64,000 nt of DNA from Neoarius graeffei. Lineage: Eukaryota; Chordata; Actinopteri; Siluriformes; Ariidae. The DNA lies in NCBI RefSeq assembly GCF_027579695.1, contig NC_083589.1:36538335-36602334 (forward strand). The letters run 5' to 3'. Position 1 is the stretch's first letter. Every line of letters begins with the position of its first letter. Positions 11,351 through 23,142 of this stretch are shown here, one piece after another. A model generated the notes under the pieces. That model saw nothing but the letters and a program-made list of their open reading frames with translations. It was not told the origin of the DNA and did not search any database. A program made the translations under genes and the position numbers.

Positions 11351-12026
11351 AGTTGCATATCACGGGTAAATTCAGGAGCAAGATCAATGTAATTCTCCTA
11401 TTTTATATTAAACTTTGGTCAAATATCTGTAACATTCTGCACTCGTTGCAATTTTTTTACCTTGCGCAATACCAGAAAAATTCAGTTGAAATCAAGCCAT
11501 TTGAGGCGAATTGGTCCGCATCTGAAAAACTTGGCATTTGGATTTCCCGGCAAACACTGATTTTCGTGACGTCGCGTGCGGGACGCCTCCCTCTGAATCC
11601 TACGTCAGCGCTGGTTTGTTTATGAGAAAACGACCTGGTGGTTTTCTGCAAATGTCTTCAACGTTATCACGTAATTATTAAAATGGTTAACAGATGTATC
11701 GTAGGAGGGTGTAGCAACACCAATCTTGATGGGATTAGTACTCATCATTTTCCAAAAGACCGGACAACGAGAGAGAAATGGGAGCGCTTGGTCTACACAG
11801 GCTGTGCACTGAAACCGTGCAAAGCTCGCGCAGCCTGCTGGTGCTTCCGCAGGTGACGTCACGAATCTGGCTCCAGACTCCCTTGGGATTTTTCCAGATG
11901 TGTTTTGTTATTTTATTTTTTTCTGCTGTAGACAGATGGCCTTGTGCAAAATTACCCTTCTGGATGAGTGTGTAAAGGGACATTCTTTCATATAAAAAAA
12001 CACGAAATTGGTCCAGAATATGCACT
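11351..12026 (+). mobile_element. Kolobok-like MITE, copy 2 (676 bp)
   Basis: Near-identical to 6692-7367 and the same length. It is bounded by TTAA (11347-11350 and 12027-12030), with ends AGTTGCAT and ATGCACT. Confidence 0.85.
11683..11856 (+). pseudogene. Truncated THAP-domain ORF in Kolobok-like copy 2
   Basis: Same 57-codon frame as copy 1 with a few substitutions (AHRF to THHF, CKAC to CKAR). It likewise lacks the C-x2-H half of the finger. Confidence 0.72.
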
Positions 12027-12030
12027 TTAA

Positions 12031-14832
12031 AGCTAGACGGCCTTTCGATTTCATAAAATTGGTAAAATTTAGTTCCCTCTGAAATTTGGTCATTGTGATA
12101 TGTGTTTATTTCTGTAATATCTCAAAAAATATCAGGCCGTTCTGTGGCTGGAAAGTTATTTAATTTGAGGGGATTCCCAAGCAAATAATGTGCATGAAAT
12201 CACTCACTTCATGCAGTCAAGCAGACAGAGGAAGTCCATTTGCGCATGCGCAGGTTTACCTTCTTTTTCTTCTTCTTTTGGGTTTTACGGCAGCTGGCAT
12301 CCACACGGTTGCATTACTGCCATCTACAGGTTTACATTGACCGTGCACTGACAGTCACATCATTCTGTCACTAAACGAACAGCTGATCACACCGAGGTGC
12401 TCGCTGACTGCCGATATTTATTAGTTTGGTCCTGAGTTTTCTTTTCTTCTTACTTTCCATTACTGTAGTTGATCTTCCACGTTTCATTCGCACACTCACG
12501 TCCTCCATTTTTCTCTCCTGTTTCAAATTTGTATCCCACAATGCCTTGCGTGAATGGGGAAAACCCACCACGTGATGCATGATGTAGTATCTTGTATTGC
12601 ATCATGGTGAAATAGGAAAAAATAGCAGAGAATTTAGGGCCACATGACCCTAAATTAATTAATTGTTCTCTTAAAAAAATGAATAAAAAAGGAAGTCTGG
12701 AATTCAAATTCAGTAGCTTTCGGTACACTAAACAAAAATAATTGTGTGTCAGGGAAAATTCTTTTTATGACCTACACTTGAAAAATCTGAAAGGCAGTCT
12801 ACCTTTAATAAAGCGTTTACAAGACAGATCACCAACACAGGACCAAATATGTACATGGTTAAATGTCTTCACATTTTAAAACATTTATAGGAACCATCTG
12901 TAACATTGATAAAGTTACCAGAGAATGTAAATGTGTTGTGTTTATATTCATCAGACAGCATTTTTCTCATATTTTGACTGCCTCCTGGGCACATCTGACA
13001 GTTCATATTTTACACATCAAAATATGAAATACTACTGAAACAGCTGCAGAGAAAGCAAAACTGAACTATCTGGTTGGAGAAACCCTTAGGTATCAATACT
13101 GAATTCATGTGGAATTCAGGACGTTTTTTTCTTCGCTGCTGAAAAAATCCAGCTCAGACTGACCAGCTAAGAGTTGCCAAACCACAGGTCAAACTGGTCA
13201 TATTGGTAGAACATCTTTACCAGTTGAGTAGAAAGGAAACAGTTTCTGAATTGCCACTACTAATGCTACATTGTAGACAGGTTCTTTTTATGAAACTAAC
13301 ACAACAGTAATGCAATTAGAAAATCTCATTCATTAATTTATTCAAATAATAAGGAAGCTGGAAAAGTACTCACCAGCTATAAAACATTGTCTTACAGCTT
13401 CACCAGCTCAGGCTGTATTTTTGGTAGCTGCTCAAACCAAGCTGGATTTTCATCAGTTTCTATATCCACATCAGTTAGGCTTTAAGTTAAACTCTATCAG
13501 CAGGTGGATTGGATTTTCAAAACAAATCAGGAAAAAAACACCACTAACTCTCTCTAAAATAGCTTTATATGCGAATACAATATGTAATATGCAATACAAT
13601 TATATGGAATACGTTCAAGTCTATTCAGTTCAATTCAAATTAGACGTTCATTTGGCTTGTGTCTTATACCTTCACAATCAAAATGCCATACTAACGGTGT
13701 ATTCCCTAGAGTTCTCCTTGTAGGGACCCTTGTGGATGCTTTCTTGTGCACTGCTATGGATATCCAGTTTTAACTTCTGAGCTTTCAGTTGCCTCGAGGT
13801 GTTTTCATGCCGTCTGCTTCTTGCAGGATGGTATGTCTGCAATTCCCTAAATGCCATTTCATCAGGAGGATTCTTTAGGACAGAGGCTGCTTCTGAACAA
13901 ACAGCTCAGAAGAGTTTTGGTGAAGGGTCACAAAAAGTAATGCTATGTTCTTTGGAGTTGCTGGAATGAACACTGATAGATGGCACTATTCTGCAATGGT
14001 TACAACTTACTATTATTGGATGAAGTAACTATCAAAGAGATGTTTTACATTAGGATAAGTCTTTAGAAGACAAGATTAAGAAAATATTACATCTATGTAG
14101 TTATTTTAACAACCTATTTGATAGTGGCATTCATTCAATTTTGTTGCAGCTGCTTTTTTTGAAAATTCAAAAGATTTTAGTGCAAACCAAGTAAATTCCC
14201 AGTATGACATGAGATGGAACACTCAGCATTTCAGCAAAATGGCAGTGATTGTCGGCTGGTCATCGCTAGCGATGATGACTGCTTCATTAGGATTGCCAGA
14301 AATGCAGATGGGCCACGAGGCCTGCACCAGAGCTCCTCTCCTAATGAAGCACCTTGCACAGTAAGGCAAGACAAACGATGTTGTGCCCCCATCGTGTTGT
14401 CTCTCTGGACCTCTAGACCTGATGTGCACAAAAGTGCCACAGACCTGACGGGTATGGAAGTTGCCCTGCAGTGACAACTGACTTGCCGAGTGATGCCATC
14501 CATTGGCCATTTGAGTGGCTCTTCCACATGCCATCAGGTGGTGTGCCATTGACCCTGTTGGGTTCATTTGTCACACTGCACCGAAAAGCGCCCTGCTGAG
14601 AGCGCCTTATTGGTGATATACTATTTAACCCATAGCTGGAACCCAGGCAGGTGCTACCACTCTGGGTCATAGCAGACTTGGAAGCAAAGGTGATTAAGGG
14701 GTAATTCCACTTTCCTCAATACTTAAATCCTCCCGGACCTGGGATTCACCACCAATTGCAGTTTAAAGTCATACCCAGGACTATATGACAGTGATTATAT
14801 AATGATAGGCAGTGTATTGAAATTTATTCATT
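12031..14832. other. Long stretch without a recognised gene
   Basis: Includes a possible MITE fragment near 12265-12330 (TTTTGGGTTTTACGGCAGCTGG) and a more GC-rich block at 14214-14680 in which frames are open on both strands (85-114 codons) without any domain I recognise. Nothing is firmly supported. Confidence 0.4.
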
Positions 14833-14834
14833 CA

Positions 14835-15054
14835 TTACCTCTGCCAACTTTGTTGGAGGAGGTTATGTTTTCCCCTCTGCTTGTTTGTTTGTTTATTTGA
14901 CTTTTCCTAATGTAACTCAAAACAGTAGTGAACGGATTTTGATGAAATTTTGAGAAAAAGTGGGCCATGGGCCAAGGAACAATTGATTAGATTATGCTGC
15001 AAATCCAAGTATGTGGTTTGGCGGAGGTATTCACTCTACCGAGTGCCCTTTCAG
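14835..15054. repeat. Dispersed repeat with CCTCTGCCAA ends
   Basis: Begins ACCTCTGCCAACTTTG and ends TTGGCGGAGGT, short imperfect inverted termini around a body with AACGGATTTTGATGAAATTT. This is a common vertebrate interspersed sequence of uncertain class. Confidence 0.55.
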
Positions 15055-15241
15055 TAACTGCTTTATCCGAGTCAGGGCCGTGAAGAATCTGGAGCCTATC
15101 CCAGGAACACTAAACATTTAGGAATACATGCTGGGTGGTGGACAGAGGTCAGCGTGGACACTGTGGCCTGTGTCAGTGGTTATACAGCCCCATATGCAGC
15201 AAGCTGTGATGCACTGTGTGTTTGGATACCTTTCTGTACTA

Positions 15242-15610
15242 TCCACCCATTATCTGTAGCCACTTATCCTGTTCTACAGGGTCGTAGGCAAGCTGGAGCT
15301 TATCCTAGCTGACTATGGGCGAGAAGTGGGGTACACCCTGGACAAGTTGCCAGGTTATCACAGGGCTGACACATAGACACAGTCGACCATTCACACTCAC
15401 ACCTACAGTCAATTTAGAGCCACCAATTAACCTCACCTGCATGTCTTTGGACTGTGGGGGAAACTGGAGCACCTGGAGGAAACCCACACAGACATGGGGA
15501 GAACATGCAAACTCCACACAGAAAGGCCCTCGCCGGCCACGGCGCTCAAACCCAGGACCTTCTTGCTGTGAAGCAACAGTGCTAACCAACTACACTACCG
15601 TGCCGTGCCA
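15242..15610 (-). repeat. DANA/AFC-like SINE
   Basis: Tail CCATTATCTGTAGCC on the left and tRNA-like head on the right (minus strand). It is more diverged than most copies here, and no clear target duplication is seen. Confidence 0.85.
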
Positions 15611-15796
15611 CCCCCTTTCTGTCCTAGCTATCATTAATTTTTTCAGCAGTTTGTGCTCCAGTAGCTCTTCTGTTGGATCGGGCCAGACGGGTTTGCCTTC
15701 ATTCCCCATATGCATCAGTGAGACATCAGCATCACTGGTTCACTGGTTATCCTTCCTTGGACCACTTTTGGTAGGAATTAACCACTGCATAACCGT

Positions 15797-16043
15797 GAGT
15801 TGGCCTAGTGGTTAGCGTCTCCGCCTCTCGATTGGGAGATTGTGAGTTCTACTCACGGTCGGGTCATACCAAAGACCATCATAAAAATGGTACCTACTGC
15901 CATCTGGCAAGGCACGCTGCAATACAGATGTGAGTGGGGAGTCAAACTCTTGACCAGCCCCCCGCTGTAACCCTAGCTATATGAAAGGCCGAGGGCTACG
16001 GAGATTGGCGGCGCCCTATGCGCCACATGGTGTGGCAAGAACT
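15797..16043 (+). repeat. tRNA-like SINE family 3
   Basis: Head GAGTTGGCCTAGTGGTTAGC with an A-box, then TTGTGAGTTCTACTC near the B-box position. The body has GGGAGTCAAACTCTTG and TGTAACCCTAGCT and the tail GGAGATTGGCGGCGCCC. Other copies are at 51697-51950 and 57838-58965; the internal unit is single here but expanded in the latter. Confidence 0.75.
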
Positions 16044-16296
16044 TGGATTTGAACCACTTCATACCAGGAACACCCCACAAGATGTGCCATTTTGAAGATG
16101 CTCAGACCCAGTCATCTAGCCATCACAATTTGGCCCTTGTGAGTCGCGCACTCATTTGTTTTTGTGTTCTTGGTCTCAGAGCCGCGCGCACGAAACAGAC
16201 ACAGAAGACAGAATCAACGTTTAACATAATTAACAATGCACTTTTTACGGAGATGTTTTAATATTATTCTTTATTTTTTTATCTAGTTGAATATTT

Positions 16297-17105
16297 AGCC
16301 AGGTGGTGTAGTGGTTAGCACTGTCGCCTCACAGCAAGAAGGTCCGGGTTCAAGCCCTGTGGCTGGCGAGGGCCTTTCTGTGCAGAGTTTGCATGTTGTC
16401 CGCGTGGGTTTGCTCCGGTTTTAACCCCCAAAGACATGCAGATTAGGTTAACTGGTGACTCTAAATTGACCGTAGGTGTGAATATGAGTGTGAATGGTTG
16501 TCTGTGTCTATGTGTCAGCCCTGTGATGACCTGGCAACTTGTCCAGGGTGTACCCCGCCTTTCGCCCTTTTAACATAGTTACTGGGAGGCCAGATTTGGT
16601 CTCCTAGTCAATGCCAAACCAGCTTCACTGGGAGACCAAATTTTAAACCAAGTTATGTCTTATCATTTGGTTCAATCAGTTGCAATTAATTAACCAAGTA
16701 CCATGTAAGTATACATTTAACAAGGAAAACAAAGATCTATGTTATAAGATATACACACAAGATCATGTTGGTTAAGAAAAACAAAACTAAAATTTGGTTA
16801 CTGAGATGGCTGATGTCAGAATCCGATGTCATTACTGTGTAACTTTGAGTGTCTTTGACATAACATTTGTGCTTGGTAATTGCTCTTGATAGCTGTGTAG
16901 TCACTGTAGTGTGTTTGTCTGTATGGTGATTGGTGAACCATTTTGCATCACAGAATATGCTGCAGCGGTGCAGCCGCATAGACTCTGGGGCCTGTGATTG
17001 TATTGCCCAGACCAGTTGGTCTCCTAGTGGAAAATCCTTAAAAAATGCTCTGGCTTGCGTGCGACCCTGTAGAACAGGATAAAGCGGCTAGAGATGATGA
17101 GATGA
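16297..17105 (+). repeat. DANA/AFC-like SINE interrupted by about 480 bp
   Basis: Head and body at 16297-16570 end at CCGCCTTTCGCCC; the 3' tail (GCGACCCTGTAGAACAGG) reappears at 17048-17105. The expected CAGCTGGGATAGGCTCC segment is missing. The intervening 16571-17047 carries GGTCTCCTAGT motifs near both ends in the same sense, and inverted GGGAGACCAAAT near 16638. Its nature is unknown. Confidence 0.7.
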
Positions 17106-17217
17106 GCTGTATTTTCAGCTCTTAAAAATGACCGAGGTCCGGACCTCGGTGGCCTCATAGCTGGCTACGGCCATGGTTCCAGTGCATACGTTCCATTAAC
17201 TGCCTTAAATGTAAAAT

Positions 17218-18280
17218 GTGGCGGCACGGTGGTGTAGTGGTTAGCGCTGTCGCTTCACAGCAAGAAGGTTCGGGTTCGAGCCCCGCGGCCGACGAGGGCC
17301 TTTCTGTGCGGAGTTTGCATGTTCTCCCCGTGTCCGTGTGGGTTTCCTCCGGGTGCTCCGGTTTCCCCCACAGTCCAAAGACATGCAGGTTAGGCTAACT
17401 GGTGACTCTAAATTGAGCGTAGGTGTGAATGTGAGTGTGAATGGTTGTCTGTGTCTAATGGCCCTTTTCCACTACCCTTTTTCAGCTCACTTCAGCTCAT
17501 TTCAGCCCGACACGGCTCGCGTTTCGACTACCAAAAACCAGCACGACTCAGCTCGCTTCAGCCCTGCTTAGCCCCTAAAACTCGCACCGTTTTGGAGTGG
17601 GGCTGAAGCGAGCCGAGTGAGGCTGGGGGCGTGAGCAGACACTCCCCTGTGCACTGATTGGTGAGGAGGAGTGTCCTCACATGCCCACACACGCCCCGCG
17701 AGCGCGCTGGGATCTGTAAACACCGTAAACCCGGAAGGAGAAGAATTACGAATTACGAGAATTTCTGAAGCCTTATGCGCCTCGCCTCATCTATACGCTC
17801 TTGCCAGTATCTGTCCGCGTTGTCGGTGACAACAAGCCACAGCACCAAGACCAGCAACACTAACGACTCCATGTCTATTGTTTACTATTCGGGTCGTGAG
17901 ACTACCGCTTAAAAGCTCACTGATGTCACTGTTTGCGCTGCTTAACGACATCACCTGACGTCCACCCACTTTCGCTAACTCCACCCAATGTGTCCACCCA
18001 CTTCCAGCCAGCACGGTTCAGCGCGGTTGTAGTCGAAATGCAACTCCAACAGCCCCGCTCAGCCCGACTCAGCACGGCACGGCTCAGCCCGACTCAGCCG
18101 CGTTTGTAGTGGAAAAGTGGCATATGTGTCGGCCCTGTGATGACTTGGCGACTTGTCCAGGGTGTACCCCGCCTTTCGCCCGTAGTCAGCTGGGATAGGC
18201 TCCAGCTTGCCTGCGACCCTGTAGAACAGGATAAAGCGGCTACAGATAATGAGATGAGATGAGATGAGATGAGATGAGAA
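17218..18280 (+). repeat. DANA/AFC-like SINE split by a MITE
   Basis: Head and body at 17218-17458, tail at 18123-18280 ending in GATGAGATGAGATGAG. The two halves are contiguous in other copies. The interruption is the 664-bp element at 17459-18122. Confidence 0.88.
17459..18122. mobile_element. MITE inside a SINE, probable Harbinger type
   Basis: Ends TGGCCCTTTTCCACTAC and GTAGTGGAAAAGTGGCA are inverted repeats with two mismatches. The SINE trinucleotide TAT appears duplicated (TAA at 17456-17458, TAT at 18123-18125). The interior is full of AGCTCAGC/GCACGGC-type short repeats at both ends. No coding capacity. Confidence 0.7.
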
Positions 18281-18309
18281 TGTAAAATGCAAAAGTCTTG
18301 GAGTGAATG

Positions 18310-18613
18310 AAGTGACATGCGGCCCCTTTAAGACACTCGTGTGAGTGTGACGTCATGTCCTGCTCCAGCTCGAGCGATGGTTAAATCAACAGGAGGCGGA
18401 CACGCGCGCGCTCTCCGGCTCACTGCCTCATCCGCTGTGACGGAATACACGGCGCTTCTGACCGAGCGCGCGCTGGCCAGCCGGAGCTCCAACAGCGGCC
18501 TGAGATTACCGCCTCCTGTCTGACATTTATAGCAGGTGCACAAGGACGGCTTTTCATCCGACACAGACCTCCGCGTTAATGAAACTTCGCTCCGATTCCA
18601 GAGCTGGGTAAGA
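18310..18613 (+). promoter_or_regulatory. CpG-rich candidate promoter and non-coding first exon
   Basis: Unlike its AT-rich surroundings this stretch is rich in CpG (GCGCGCGC runs) and is not one of the repeats seen elsewhere in the window. It has a perfect CRE palindrome TGACGTCA at 18348-18355, a weak TATA-like ATTTATAG near 18523, and a donor-like TGG|GTAAGA with the exon end at 18607. It lies 16 kb upstream of the first gramd4 coding exon on the same strand, so a non-coding first exon of gramd4 is the simplest reading. A 60-codon ORF (18341-18523) resembles nothing I know. Confidence 0.45.
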
Positions 18614-18962
18614 GATTTACTCTCTATCCTCTCACACTACAGCAGCAGATGGACATTCTGAATCACTGTAATGAACCGACTCTTCTGAACCGACTCTTCT
18701 GAACCGAGTCAAATGAACCGACTCCTTGTAGAGGCGACCAAAATATTATTATGTAGACTGAGTGAAAATTGTTTTCACTTTGAGCAAAGAAAACAACATT
18801 TTTTGTGGTATTGAATACCTTTTGTGATGATGATAAAAACAAGTTTCAAGATTTGTTTATTTTTATGACTTTCATATAATAATAATTGTCCTGCTACGTT
18901 TGATTTGTAGATGTATGTTATTTATAAATAACCAGGGTTGTAAGTGATAACAATAATAATAA

Positions 18963-19263
18963 GGACCTCAGAGCAAGAAGGTCCGGGTTCGAGCCCTGTG
19001 GCCGGTGAGGGCCTTTCTGTGTGGAGTTTGCGCCGGTTTCCCCCACAGTCCAAAGACATGCAGATTAGGTTAACTGGTGACTCTAAATTGACCGTAGGTG
19101 TGAATGTGAGTGTGAATGGTTGTCTGTGTCTATGTGTCAGTCCTGTGATGACCTGGCGACTTGTCCAGGGTGTACCCCGCCTTTTGCCCGTAGTCAGCTG
19201 GGATAGGCTCCAGCTTGCCTGCGACCCTGTAGAACAGGATAAAGTGGCTAGAGATAATGAGAT
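18963..19263 (+). repeat. DANA/AFC-like SINE, 5'-truncated
   Basis: Starts inside the head at AGCAAGAAGGTCCGGGTTCG, lacks part of the body (GTTTGC joins directly to GCCGGTTTCCCC) and ends GATAATGAGATG. It is followed by a second copy after a few bases. Confidence 0.85.
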
Positions 19264-19273
19264 GGTTGGATGG

Positions 19274-19668
19274 GGCGGCACAGTGGTGTAGTGGTTAGCA
19301 CTGTTACCTCAAAGCAAGAAGGTTCTGGGTTCGATCCCAGCAGCCAGCAAGGGCCGCTCCTTTCTGTGCGGAGTTTGCATGTTCTCCCCGTGTCCGTGTG
19401 GGTTTCCTCAGGGTGCTCCGGTTTCCCCCACAGTCCAAAGACATGCAGGTTAGGTTAACTGGTGACTCTAAATTGAGCGTAGGTGTGAATGTGAGTGTGA
19501 ATGGTTGTCTGTGTCTATGTGTCAGCCCTGTGATGACCTGGCGACTTGTCCAGGGTGTACCCCGCCTTTCACCCGTAGTCAGATGGGATAGGCTCCAGCT
19601 TGTCTGCGACCCTGTAGAACAGGATAAAGGGGCTAGAGATAATGGATGGATGGATGGATGGATGGATA
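19274..19668 (+). repeat. DANA/AFC-like SINE, full length
   Basis: Complete head (GGCGGCACAGTGGTGTAG), a duplicated CAGCCAGCAAGGGCC area and a (GGAT)n tail, followed by a (AAT/GAT)n microsatellite to about 19700. Confidence 0.88.
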
Positions 19669-19864
19669 ATAATAATGATGATGATGATTATTATTATTAA
19701 CCCTGGTTACTTATCAGTAACATACATCTACAAATCAAACATGGCAGGACACTGGACAATCATTATATAAACAAATCTTGAAACTTGTGGATCGATTCAC
19801 TCGGTCGCCTGAAAGAGTCGTTCAAGAAGAATCGATTCATCCGCGATTCATCCATCACCATCTG

Positions 19865-20620
19865 AGACCATCCAAAATGTGAATCTGGTTTCTTATGTGT
19901 TCTTTCTCTGGTAATAATCCTGCATATATGCATTATCACTGACCCTGATCATAAAAGCACTGATGAATTGTAGTTATTAAGTGTAGTATTAGATCTGAGT
20001 TGAGATGTTGATCAGGTCAGGGTCAGTTCTGTCTGTTTTCACCTCCATTCATTCCTGGGTCTTTACAGGCTCCTGCCTTTAGTTCGTTTTAACATTATTT
20101 CTAATTTTTCACAACAGAATTGTCAAATACTGTAGATTATTGCAGGAAAAATAAGCATTGGGTCCAAAACTGCGCCTTAATATCACCTGATGTAATAAAT
20201 GAATAATAAATGCATTACAATACATTAGTAGCACACGAATACATAAATAGGGCATTAGAAGCACATTAAGGCCCCTATTTGCTCACTGCGATCAGCCAAA
20301 GTACTGAATGAGGCCAGATTTAGTTTTATTTCTGACTTGAAGAGAAGCCTTGAGCTGGTATAGTCCGCTCTGATCTACTCTGTTCGAGGACACGTTCTGT
20401 CAGGAAACAGTTTACACATCATTTAAGCCGGGACTTTTTGCCAACATTGTTTTCACACTTTTTCACCTGGAAATAAGGAGCGTTACTAGCTGTGTGGTTG
20501 CACAGCCAAAGTTTTACAGCTTTTTACTAAGCTCATTAGTGATCTCACTGCTGAGCGGCAGTACTAACACATTCACAGTGTGTCGTGTTTTTCTTCACCT
20601 CCACCAGTTCTTGCTGACAT
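19865..20620. other. No gene recognised
   Basis: AT-rich sequence without a supported feature. Confidence 0.45.
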
Positions 20621-20629
20621 CATGTTCTT

Positions 20630-21650
20630 TCTTGCTACAACTCCAAATCAGAAGAAAGTTGTGACGGTATGTTGAAATTGAAATTAAAACCGAAAACAAT
20701 GATTTGTAAATAATCCTGGACCTGTATTGCACTCAAAACAATACAACAGCACATTATTTGATATTTTAGTGTTGTATTTTTTTTTCAAAATAAACACATT
20801 TCAATTTTGATTCTTACAGCACACTTAAAAAAAAAAAAAAGTTGGGACGATAAAGCATTTACTACTTTATAATGTTGCCATTCCTTCTCACAACACTGAA
20901 AAGATGATTAGGGACTAAAGACACCAACTGTTGAAGTGTTTCAGGTGTTATTTTGTCCCATTCTTCCTGCAAACAGGTCTAAAGGTGTGCAGCAGTACGG
21001 TGTCATTGTGATCGTATTTTTAGTTTCAAAATTCTCCACAGGGGCGGCACGGTGGTGTAGTGGTTAGCGCTGTCGCCTCACAGCAAGAAGGTCCTGGGTT
21101 CGAACCCCGTGGTCGGCGAGGGCCTTTCTGTGCGGAGTTTGCATGTTGTCCGCGTGGGTTTCCTCCGGGTGCTCTGGTTTCCCCCACAGTCCAAAGACAT
21201 GCAGGTTAGGTTAACTGGTGACTCTAAATTGACCGTAGGTGTGAATGTGAGTGTGAATGGTTGTCTGTGTCTGTGTGTCAGCCCTGTGATGACCTGGCGA
21301 CTTGTCCAGGGTGTACCCCGCCTTTCGCCCGTAGTCAGCTGGGATAGGCTCCAGCTTGCCTGCGACCCTGCAGAGCAGGATAAAGCGGCTACAGATGATG
21401 AGATGAGATGAAAATTCTCCACACATTCTCTATGGAGGACAGAGGGGACAGGCACCCTCTTCTTCCACAGCCACGCCTTTGTAATGTGTGCAGAATGTGG
21501 TTTTGCCTGGTCTTGTTGAAATGTCCCTGGAAAAGATGTCGTCTTGTAGGCATCATAAGTTGCTGAGTCAAAACCAAAGACATCAGAACTATGAAATAAC
21601 ACATGGAACATATATGGAATCATGTAGGAAATAAAAAAGTGTTAAAAAAC
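20630..21650 (-). mobile_element. Decayed Tc1/IS630-like element with SINE insertion
   Basis: The left end resembles the ACAACYCC...AGTTGTGAC/AGTTGGGAC termini of the element at 62331. The minus strand at 21430-21560 reads FPGTFQQDQAKPHSAHITKA, the second catalytic Asp region of a Tc1-type DDE transposase. The frame breaks before the Glu motif. A SINE interrupts it. Confidence 0.72.
21041..21410 (+). repeat. DANA/AFC-like SINE, full length
   Basis: A perfect 13-bp target duplication AAAATTCTCCACA lies at 21028-21040 and 21411-21423. It inserted into the Tc1/IS630-like relic, so it is younger than that element. Confidence 0.93.
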
Positions 21651-21654
21651 AAAA

Positions 21655-22025
21655 CAAAAAATCTGTTTCATATTTTAGATTCTTCAAAGTAGCCAGCGTT
21701 TACCTTGATGACGCTTTGGCATTATCTTAACCAGCTTCATGAGGTCGTCACCTGGAATGCTTTTCAATTAACAGGCGCCTCGTCAAAAGTTAATTAGTGC
21801 AATTTATTGCCTTCTTAATGCATTACGACCCATCAAACAGTAAATAATAAAAATACAAATAATAAAATATCCCGATTCCACAACTGTAGTAATCCATATT
21901 ATGTCAAGAACTAATTAAAGAGAAACAACATCCATTATTGCTTTCAGACATGACGTGACTTTTAATTAATAAAAAATAAAGAAAAAACATCGAATCAGAA
22001 AGTGTGTCCAAACTTTTGATTGTAT
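21655..22025. mobile_element. Fragment of a second Tc1-like family
   Basis: Contains TAGCCAGCGTTTACCTTGAT and AACCAGCTTCATGAGGTCGT, which I recall from fish Tc1-type elements, and ends near GTGTGTCCAAACTTTTGATT, a typical Tc1-like terminus. Most of the transposase is missing. Confidence 0.55.
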
Positions 22026-22387
22026 ATTTATTCTGACCAATCAGATTTGAGAATTCATCAGTGCTGTGGTATAAGCTTTGGTAGGCTACTGCAATTGTTC
22101 GTTTATAAAATCTGGACTCATAGTATGTGTGTATAATATTACCAGAAAAGGAAAGAAAAAAATTCAAGAACAACAATCTGTTTTCTATGGAAGTGTATTT
22201 CTGCCGCGCCAGAAAAAGAAACACAGATCAGTATCATGTTCTAATGTGAAATATTTATTGTTATAACAAGATGTTTTACATGTTATAACAAGATATTTTC
22301 ATATTATTGCAACATACAAGCTAATCAGATTATAACCAGAAACGACTATTTCTCTTGTTATGACGTGATAAATTTTTGTTATAACAA

Positions 22388-22759
22388 TCTCATCTCATTA
22401 TCTCTAGCCGCTTTATCCTGTTCTACAGGGTCGCAGGCAAGCTGGAGCCTATCCCAGCTGACTACGGGCGAGAGGCGGGGTACACCCTGGACAAGTCGCC
22501 AGGTCATCACAGGGCTGACACATAGACACACAACCATTCACACTCACATTCACACCTATGGCCAATTTAGAGTCATCAGTTAACCTAACCTGCATGTCTT
22601 TGGACTGTGGGGGAAACCGGAGCACCCGGAGGAAACCCACGCGGACACGGGGAGAACATGCAAACTCCGCACAGAAAGGCCCTCGCCGGCCACGGGGCTC
22701 GAACCCGGACCTTCTTGCTGTGAGGCGACAGCGCTAACCACTACACCACCGTGCTGCCC
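22388..22759 (-). repeat. DANA/AFC-like SINE, full length
   Basis: A perfect 10-bp target duplication GTTATAACAA lies at 22378-22387 and 22760-22769. It inserted in the TTATAAC-rich region. Confidence 0.92.
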
Positions 22760-22796
22760 GTTATAACAAACTGTTTCACATTATTATAATACATAG

Positions 22797-23129
22797 GGCC
22801 AAATTACTCAATTCTGATTGGTCAATCAAGGAGGGCTTTTTACCTTAACATGGAGTTGTATTTCTGAAATGCTATTGGCTAGTTCATTGCTTGGTTACGG
22901 TTACAAAATTAGCAAATTTTGTAAACAAAATGGCTTTTGTAAAGAAGTTCCAATAAAATTTTGTAAACTGCTTTCAAAATCCTCGTGTTGTGTCGCCGTG
23001 TCATGATGAAAGACGCTTTAGAAACTGATTCAAACGTGCAAGACAGTCTTGCGCCCTGATTGGTTCAGAAAACGTGAAATGACAAATGTTGTGAACTTGA
23101 ATGGCTTCCGAAGTATGAATTTGGCCCTA
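22797..23129. mobile_element. Small TA-flanked MITE
   Basis: Ends GGGCCAAATT and AATTTGGCCC are perfect 10-bp inverted repeats with TA on both sides. About 330 bp, non-coding. Confidence 0.55.
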
Positions 23130-23142
23130 TATATTATAAACA

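Larger units (their letters stand above)
18690..19860. repeat. Long inverted repeat enclosing two SINEs
   Basis: The left arm 18838-18960 (AACAAGTTTCAAGATTTG, then TTTGATTTGTAGATGTATGT) is matched in reverse complement by 19684-19790 (ACATACATCTACAAATCAAA, then CAAATCTTGAAACTTGT). Weaker similarity continues outward through GGCGACC / GGTCGCC. Two SINE copies sit back to back in the loop. Confidence 0.8.

Noticed and set aside
14214-14670. Cluster of open frames in a GC-richer block
   Set aside because: Open on both strands without any motif; may be a retroelement relic but I could not identify it.
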